Source: Treponema_I sp045599005 | GTDB taxonomy: Bacteria; Spirochaetota; Spirochaetia; Treponematales; Treponemataceae | Length of the DNA: 64,000 nt | NCBI GenBank assembly: GCA_045599005.1 | Contig: JAZRVF010000020.1 | Location: forward strand, 1-64,000 | Direction: 5' to 3' | Shown: positions 60,022 through 64,000 of the stretch, piece by piece | Position numbering within the stretch: the stretch's first letter is position 1 | Layout: each line of letters starts with the position of its first letter | Notes under the pieces: generated by a model | What the model saw: only the letters and a program-made list of their open reading frames with translations | Told to the model about the DNA's origin: nothing | Database searches by the model: none | Translations under genes and position numbers: made by a program

Positions 60022-60106
60022 GGAGAGATGTCCGAGTGGTCTATGGTACAATCTTGGAAAGGTTGCGTACCGAAAGGTACCGCGGGTTCGAATCCCGCTC
60101 TCTCCG
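60022..60106 (+). tRNA. tRNA-Ser (GGA)
   Basis: Acceptor GGAGAGA with TCTCTCC. Anticodon stem CAATC/GGTTG closes the loop TTGGAAA with anticodon GGA. The variable arm GCGTACCGAAAGGTACC is long and the T arm is GCGGGTTCGAATCCCGC. Confidence 0.93.
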
Positions 60107-60128
60107 CTAGTTATGAGACTCTTTTGAT

Positions 60129-60227
60129 GAGTTCAGGTCCTATGCAAGTATCCGCTTTCAAACCCTGTCAGGTCCGGAAGGAAGCAGCAGTAGATTGTCG
60201 GAGCTGTGCCGTAGTGTACCTGGGCTC
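60129..60227 (+). ncRNA. ffs: Signal recognition particle RNA (4.5S type)
   Basis: The conserved hairpin CTGTCAGGTCCGGAAGGAAG followed by CAGCAGTA is the core of the bacterial small SRP RNA. The ends GAGTTCAGGT and ACCTGGGCTC pair to close a hairpin of about 99 nt. With Ffh it delivers membrane proteins to the translocon. Confidence 0.95.
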
Positions 60228-60248
60228 TTCTGAAGAGTCTTTTTTTTT
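60222..60248 (+). terminator. Terminator of the tRNA/SRP RNA cluster
   Basis: CTCTTC-TG-AAGAG hairpin followed by a run of nine T immediately after ffs. Confidence 0.8.
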
Positions 60249-60273
60249 GCTGTAATCAGAGGATTCCTTCCGC

Positions 60274-61611
60274 TCAGGCGGGTACAAATTCTCCCGGTTT
60301 CCGGCTGTAGACCATCTTTCCGTCATACCATGTGGCTTCAACACGTCCGGTCAGTTTCTGTCCGTCAAAAGGAGAATACCGTCCTTTTGAAAAAAACTGT
60401 GCTGAATCCACAGTCCATTCCAAATCGGGATCAACAAGCACAAAGTCTGCGGGGTAGCCTTCCTTTAGCAGTCCGCGTTTAAGGCCAAGAATCTGGGCTG
60501 GGCGTGCGGACATAAGTTCGGACAGTTTTTTCAGCGTGATTGTCCCGGGTTTTACCAGTGTGTCGCAGCAGACGGCAAAAGCGGTTTCTATGCCTGTAAA
60601 ACCGCAAGCTCCATCAGCTTTGTCCTGCATTGTGTGCGGTGCGTGATCTGTTGAAATAACATCTGCAGTGCCGTCAAGAATTGCCTGTATGACAGCCTGC
60701 CGGTCTGATTCAGGGCGGAGCGGTGGATTGACCAGCTCGCAGGAAGTCCGCGGATCATCACAGGTGAGGCCAAGATGATGGGGTGTGACTTCGCAGGTCA
60801 CCAGTTTTCTGCCGGCATCTGTTTTCTTTGCCTGCCGGACTGCATCCAGAGAAAGGGCAGTGCTGCAGTGACAGATGTGGATCCGGCAACCGGCTGATAA
60901 CGCAAGATCAATGTTCCGTTCTGTGTAGGAATCTTCTGCTCTGGCAAGAACTTTTTCCGCACCGGCAAAATCGCGGGCGTTTCGGAGTGCGCGGGCTTCC
61001 GGTACGAGAGCCGGGTCTTCGCAGTGACAGGCAACAATGGTTCCAAGAGGGGCAACTTTCTTCATGGCGGAGAGCATCACACTGTCTTCAAGAACATCCT
61101 TTCCGTCTTCGGTGATCACAGGGAATTCTTTCGCATTGTCCTCTGTCAGACTGTCCAGGTGTGAAATGTCATTGCCGGAAAATCCCTTTGTAATGCTGAT
61201 TGTCTGGAAAGAGTCAATCATTCCGTAACCTTTGATCTTGTCATTGGTCAGCCGTGCATCTTCCACGGAAGAAGTGACCGGTGTTGTATTCGGCATGAGG
61301 ACCACTGCGGAATAACCACCTGCAACAGCGGCCTTTGTTCCTGAATACAAATCCTCTTTTTGTGTCTGTCCCGGATACCGGAAATGCACATGCATGTCGA
61401 TAAAGGCAGGCATCAGGGTGAGTCCACGCCCATCAATTACCAGAGTTTCCTGCTGTGATATTTCCGGGTGGCTGGCAAAAAATGTCCCCAGCTTGCCGGT
61501 ATCATCCGGACAGACTGCAAAAAGCCTGGAATCTCTGATAAGAACAAAGCCCTTTGAATCAGTGTTTCTGTCCACAAGGCGTACGTTTTTGATGAGCGTG
61601 TATTCATTCAT
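60274..61611 (-). CDS. pyrC: Dihydroorotase
   Basis: A 445-residue type I dihydroorotase, which closes carbamoyl aspartate to dihydroorotate. Zinc ligands are in DMHVHFRYPGQ (the HxH), ACHCEDP, HICHCSTA and STDHAPHT; the active-site Asp lies in STDHAP. The C-terminal LKRGLLKEGYPADFVLVDPD is the usual amidohydrolase ending. It is the last gene of pyrB-pyrI-pyrC and starts in a 4-bp overlap (ATGA) with pyrI, so translation is coupled. Confidence 0.95.
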   Translation of the reverse strand: MNEYTLIKNVRLVDRNTDSKGFVLIRDSRLFAVCPDDTGKLGTFFASHPEISQQETLVIDGRGLTLMPAFIDMHVHFRYPGQTQKEDLYSGTKAAVAGGYSAVVLMPNTTPVTSSVEDARLTNDKIKGYGMIDSFQTISITKGFSGNDISHLDSLTEDNAKEFPVITEDGKDVLEDSVMLSAMKKVAPLGTIVACHCEDPALVPEARALRNARDFAGAEKVLARAEDSYTERNIDLALSAGCRIHICHCSTALSLDAVRQAKKTDAGRKLVTCEVTPHHLGLTCDDPRTSCELVNPPLRPESDRQAVIQAILDGTADVISTDHAPHTMQDKADGACGFTGIETAFAVCCDTLVKPGTITLKKLSELMSARPAQILGLKRGLLKEGYPADFVLVDPDLEWTVDSAQFFSKGRYSPFDGQKLTGRVEATWYDGKMVYSRKPGEFVPA

Positions 61612-62051
61612 TGCAGACCTTCTCCTGTTCCTGCGCGGTAAAGTTCATCGCAGAATTCGCAGCGGTATTCGGCATGCGCACGGTCAACCAGATGGAATGT
61701 GTGATGGACGTAAGTCTCAGTGCTTGTTATACAGCGCGGATTCTTACATTTGATGATGTTCTCAACTCTGTCAGGAAGGCTGAGGGTGATTTTTTTTGCA
61801 ATGTGCTCATCTTTAACGATGTTCACTGTGATATTGGGATCGATGAAGCCCAGTACCGAATAATCGATGTTGATGATGTTGTCGATCTTGATGATGTCTT
61901 TGCGTCCCATGGTTTTTGAAGGCGCGTTCATGATAAGGGCAACACAGAAATCCGCTTTGTCCAGTTTGAGCCACTGGAAGATTCTGGGACCGGTGCCTGC
62001 ACGGATATGGTCAATTACAAGTCCGTTCTTGATTGTGTCTACGTTCAGCAT
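61608..62051 (-). CDS. pyrI: Aspartate carbamoyltransferase regulatory chain
   Basis: A 147-residue PyrI, the allosteric regulatory subunit of aspartate transcarbamoylase. The N-terminal nucleotide-binding part contains GLVIDHIRAGTGPRIF and the C-terminal zinc domain has CKNPRC and CEFC, the four zinc cysteines. It pairs with the PyrB encoded just upstream, so the enzyme should be a class B holoenzyme subject to feedback by nucleotides. The start codon overlaps the pyrB stop by one base (TGATG). Confidence 0.95.
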   Translation of the reverse strand: MLNVDTIKNGLVIDHIRAGTGPRIFQWLKLDKADFCVALIMNAPSKTMGRKDIIKIDNIINIDYSVLGFIDPNITVNIVKDEHIAKKITLSLPDRVENIIKCKNPRCITSTETYVHHTFHLVDRAHAEYRCEFCDELYRAGTGEGLQ

Positions 62052-62974
62052 CAGAGAGCTCCTGTGATTTTGGCGATAAGTGCCATGCGGGCGAACATTC
62101 CGTAGCGGACCTGCTTGAAGTATGCGGCTCTGGGGTCATCGTCCACGTCTATGGCAATTTCATTGACACGTGGCAGCGGGTGCAGCACGATCATGCTGTC
62201 TTTTGCCATGTGCATTTTGTCTTTGTCCAGGATGTAGCTGTCTTTGAGGCGGATATAGTCTTCCTCGTTGAAGAAACGTTCTTTCTGCACGCGTGTCATG
62301 TACAGAATGTCCAGATCTCCTATCACGTCCTCAAGGCGGCTTGCGTGGACGTATTCAATTCCTGCACGTTTCAGGACTTCGTTCTCAAGGTAAGCAGGAA
62401 GACCCAGTTCGTCAGGGCTGATCAGCACAAAACGGTTGTTCGGATAGCGGCTGAGTGTCTTGAGCAGACTGTGTACCGTGCGTCCGAATTTAAGGTCCCC
62501 GCAGAAACCGACTGTATGGCCGGAAAATCCACCTTTGAGGGCACGGATTGTAACCATGTCGGTCAAAGTCTGTGTGGGGTGGTGATGCCCTCCGTCACCT
62601 GCATTGATGATCGGAACCCGGGAATAGCGGGATGCCAGGATCGCGGCACCTTCTTTCGGTGTGCGCATTGCGATGCAGTCAACATAAGAGGAAACGACGC
62701 GGATTGTATCTGCAAGTGTTTCTCCTTTTGTTGAAGAAGATGTGGACGCGTCTGCAAAACCCAGCGTTGTTCCGCCCAGATGCTGCATTGCGGCTTCAAA
62801 AGAAAGACGTGTGCGTGTGCTTGGCTCAAAGAAGAGCGTTGCAAGTACTTTTCCGTGGCATACGTCAACATAGGATTCGGGATCAACAATCATCTGTTCT
62901 GCAAGAGAACAGAGCTGATCAATGTCCGACAACTCAAAATCGCCTGGTTCCAGAATATGGCGGCCCTGTAACAT
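62051..62974 (-). CDS. pyrB: Aspartate carbamoyltransferase catalytic chain
   Basis: A 307-residue PyrB: carbamoyl phosphate plus aspartate to carbamoyl aspartate. Motifs are FFEPSTRTRLSFE (carbamoyl phosphate binding), STSSSTKGETLADT (80s loop), HPTQTLTDM, RVQKERF and HPLPRVNEI. The start is the ATG after GGGGGA; a frame extending seven codons upstream has no ribosome site. It leads the pyr operon. No pyrR-type attenuator is visible in the 80-bp region shared with purD. Confidence 0.96.
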   Translation of the reverse strand: MLQGRHILEPGDFELSDIDQLCSLAEQMIVDPESYVDVCHGKVLATLFFEPSTRTRLSFEAAMQHLGGTTLGFADASTSSSTKGETLADTIRVVSSYVDCIAMRTPKEGAAILASRYSRVPIINAGDGGHHHPTQTLTDMVTIRALKGGFSGHTVGFCGDLKFGRTVHSLLKTLSRYPNNRFVLISPDELGLPAYLENEVLKRAGIEYVHASRLEDVIGDLDILYMTRVQKERFFNEEDYIRLKDSYILDKDKMHMAKDSMIVLHPLPRVNEIAIDVDDDPRAAYFKQVRYGMFARMALIAKITGAL

Positions 62975-63019
62975 TACATTCCCCCTGTGTTTCACGGCAG
63001 TTTGCCTCTGCTTTCCGCG

Positions 63020-63048
63020 TTGTATCTTACCGTGATTTTCTATATTAT
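63020..63048 (+). promoter_or_regulatory. Leaderless-type promoter of purD
   Basis: TTGTAT (63020-63025), 17-bp spacer, TATTAT (63043-63048), six bases before the ATG. No purine-rich ribosome site is present. Confidence 0.65.
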
Positions 63049-63054
63049 AGCGAT

Positions 63055-64000
63055 ATGAAAGTTCTTGTGATAGGTTCTGGCGGTCGTGAACACGCTATTT
63101 CTTGGAAATTGGCTCAGAGCAGCCTTGTTGATGAAGTGATTTGTGTGCCCGGAAACGGTGGCACTCAGCATGAACCCAAATGCCGCAATGTTGCAGGTGT
63201 CTCTGCTTTTGAAGACATTGCAGCCCTTGCAAAAAAAGAGCAGTGTTCTTTTGCAGTTGTCGGACCGGAAGATCCTCTTGCTGCAGGACTGGCAGATGTG
63301 CTGTGGCAGAACGGAATCCCTACGGTGGGTCCCAAGGCAAAAGGGGCAAATCTGGAGGCAAGTAAAGACGCTGCAAAAACCTTCATGGCAAAATACGGAG
63401 TTGCCTGTGCGGAAAGCGCATCTTTTACTGATGCAGCGGAAGCACATGCCTATATCGAAAGAAAAGGCGCTCCCATTGTGATCAAGGCGGACGGTCTTGC
63501 TGCGGGAAAAGGTGTTGTTGTTGCTGCCGATGCTGCAACTGCCCACAGTGCCATTGATGATTTCATGGGTGCGAAAACACTGGGCGACGCAGGAAACTGT
63601 GTGGTGATAGAAGAATATCTGCAGGGTGTGGAGATTTCCATTCTGGCCGCAGTTTCTGTGACAGAAGAAATGGCTGCGGAAGACAGATGCGCAATTGTGC
63701 CCTTTACGACAGCCCGTGACCACAAACGCCTTCTTGACGGTGCAAAAGGTCCGAACACCGGTGGAATGGGAGCTGTCTCTCCTGTTGCCGATGTTACGGA
63801 AGAGGATCTTGCCGCCTTCAGGAAAACGATTCTTGAACCGACTCTCCGCGGTCTGGTTGCTGAAGAAATGGATTACCGCGGATTTATTTTCTTCGGACTG
63901 ATGCTTACCAAAAACGGCCCGAAACTTCTTGAATATAATGTACGTCTTGGCGATCCTGAGACTCAGGCAGTGCTGCCGCTTATGGACTTTGATTTTGCCG
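63055..64000 (+). CDS. purD: Phosphoribosylamine-glycine ligase, 5' part
   Basis: The first 315 codons of GAR synthetase, running off the right edge. The enzyme joins glycine to phosphoribosylamine in purine synthesis. The N-terminus MKVLVIGSGGREHAISWKLA is the family signature. The ATP-grasp core follows with VIKADGLAAGKGVVVA, the GPNTGGMGAVSP block and LEYNVRLGDPETQAVLP; the usual Glu-Phe of NxRxGDPE context is VRLGDPE, intact. It is divergent from pyrB across 80 bp, putting purine and pyrimidine synthesis on one intergenic region. Confidence 0.95.
   Translation, partial: MKVLVIGSGGREHAISWKLAQSSLVDEVICVPGNGGTQHEPKCRNVAGVSAFEDIAALAKKEQCSFAVVGPEDPLAAGLADVLWQNGIPTVGPKAKGANLEASKDAAKTFMAKYGVACAESASFTDAAEAHAYIERKGAPIVIKADGLAAGKGVVVAADAATAHSAIDDFMGAKTLGDAGNCVVIEEYLQGVEISILAAVSVTEEMAAEDRCAIVPFTTARDHKRLLDGAKGPNTGGMGAVSPVADVTEEDLAAFRKTILEPTLRGLVAEEMDYRGFIFFGLMLTKNGPKLLEYNVRLGDPETQAVLPLMDFDFA

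Noticed and set aside
59881..60255. Open frames across the tRNA cluster and SRP RNA, on either strand
   Set aside because: They cover clear tRNA and 4.5S RNA genes and repeat the shared tRNA-Ser sequence; such frames are common artefacts.
62033..62734. A long open frame opposite pyrB (and similar ones opposite the HD-GYP gene, the M29 gene and GH51)
   Set aside because: They are antisense shadows of well-identified genes with no ribosome site or family motif.

Overview
The window looks like chromosome of a carbohydrate-fermenting, host- or rumen-type spirochete, most likely a Treponema-like species. The evidence is indirect: hemicellulose and starch enzymes sit beside housekeeping genes, there are many lipoproteins and signal-anchored proteins, and the intracellular signalling is dense. 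A rubrerythrin, a phosphofructokinase with PPi-family features and a PyrB-PyrI-PyrC set fit an anaerobe. Base composition is moderate and fairly even, except for the AT-rich gene fragment at the left edge. There is no phage, IS transposase, CRISPR array or rRNA.

Layout. 0-2.3 kb: the 3' part of a Schlafen/AlbA-type ATP-binding protein, then a small lipoprotein gene between two direct copies of a complex intergenic repeat. 2.3-11.4 kb: type I pullulanase, a Cache-GGDEF cyclase, a laccase-domain (YfiH-type) enzyme, rubrerythrin under a PerR-like box, an HTH/DUF2975 pair with a palindromic operator, an HD-GYP phosphodiesterase and a DUF4349 protein. 11.7-15.8 kb: a very large multi-PAS hybrid histidine kinase. 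15.8-20.2 kb: an arabinose-side-chain operon (ArsR-type regulator, GH51, small Cys-rich protein, GH51) with a shared operator-like palindrome. 20.4-25.1 kb: an acetyltransferase, a transglutaminase-like lipoprotein with a long Tyr/Asp-rich tail, an AraC regulator and PlsC. 25.4-30.9 kb: a CUT1-type sugar ABC importer (two permeases and a binding protein), a CE7 acetyl esterase and a dCMP-deaminase-like protein. 31.6-37.7 kb: LemA, a LURP-one/Tubby-like protein, a clostripain-type protease and a DUF2207 protein. 38-44.2 kb: two c-di-GMP proteins around phosphofructokinase. 44.4-47 kb: a coupled esterase, barrel-like protein and phosphoesterase operon. 47-59.5 kb: an M29-like aminopeptidase, a secreted HExxH lipoprotein, a degenerate ABC-ATPase-like protein, the operon DUF4015-PAP2-mnmE, rlmJ, a small alarmone synthetase, a NarL-type regulator and an EAL protein. 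59.6-64 kb: four tRNA-Ser plus tRNA-Arg, SRP RNA, pyrB-pyrI-pyrC and the start of purD.

How it fits together. The arabinofuranosidases, pullulanase, acetyl esterases and sugar importer suggest growth on plant polysaccharide. Five proteins carry c-di-GMP domains (one cyclase, one HD-GYP, three GGDEF/EAL proteins with altered motifs), and the hybrid kinase and NarL regulator add phosphorelay input. Three features not tied to single genes stand out. (1) Many genes without a Shine-Dalgarno site have a promoter whose -10 box lies 6-9 bp before the start codon, which predicts leaderless mRNAs. (2) A MITE-like palindromic repeat family with shared ends sits between genes. (3) Two genes share a hairpin-rich leader that ends in their ribosome binding site.
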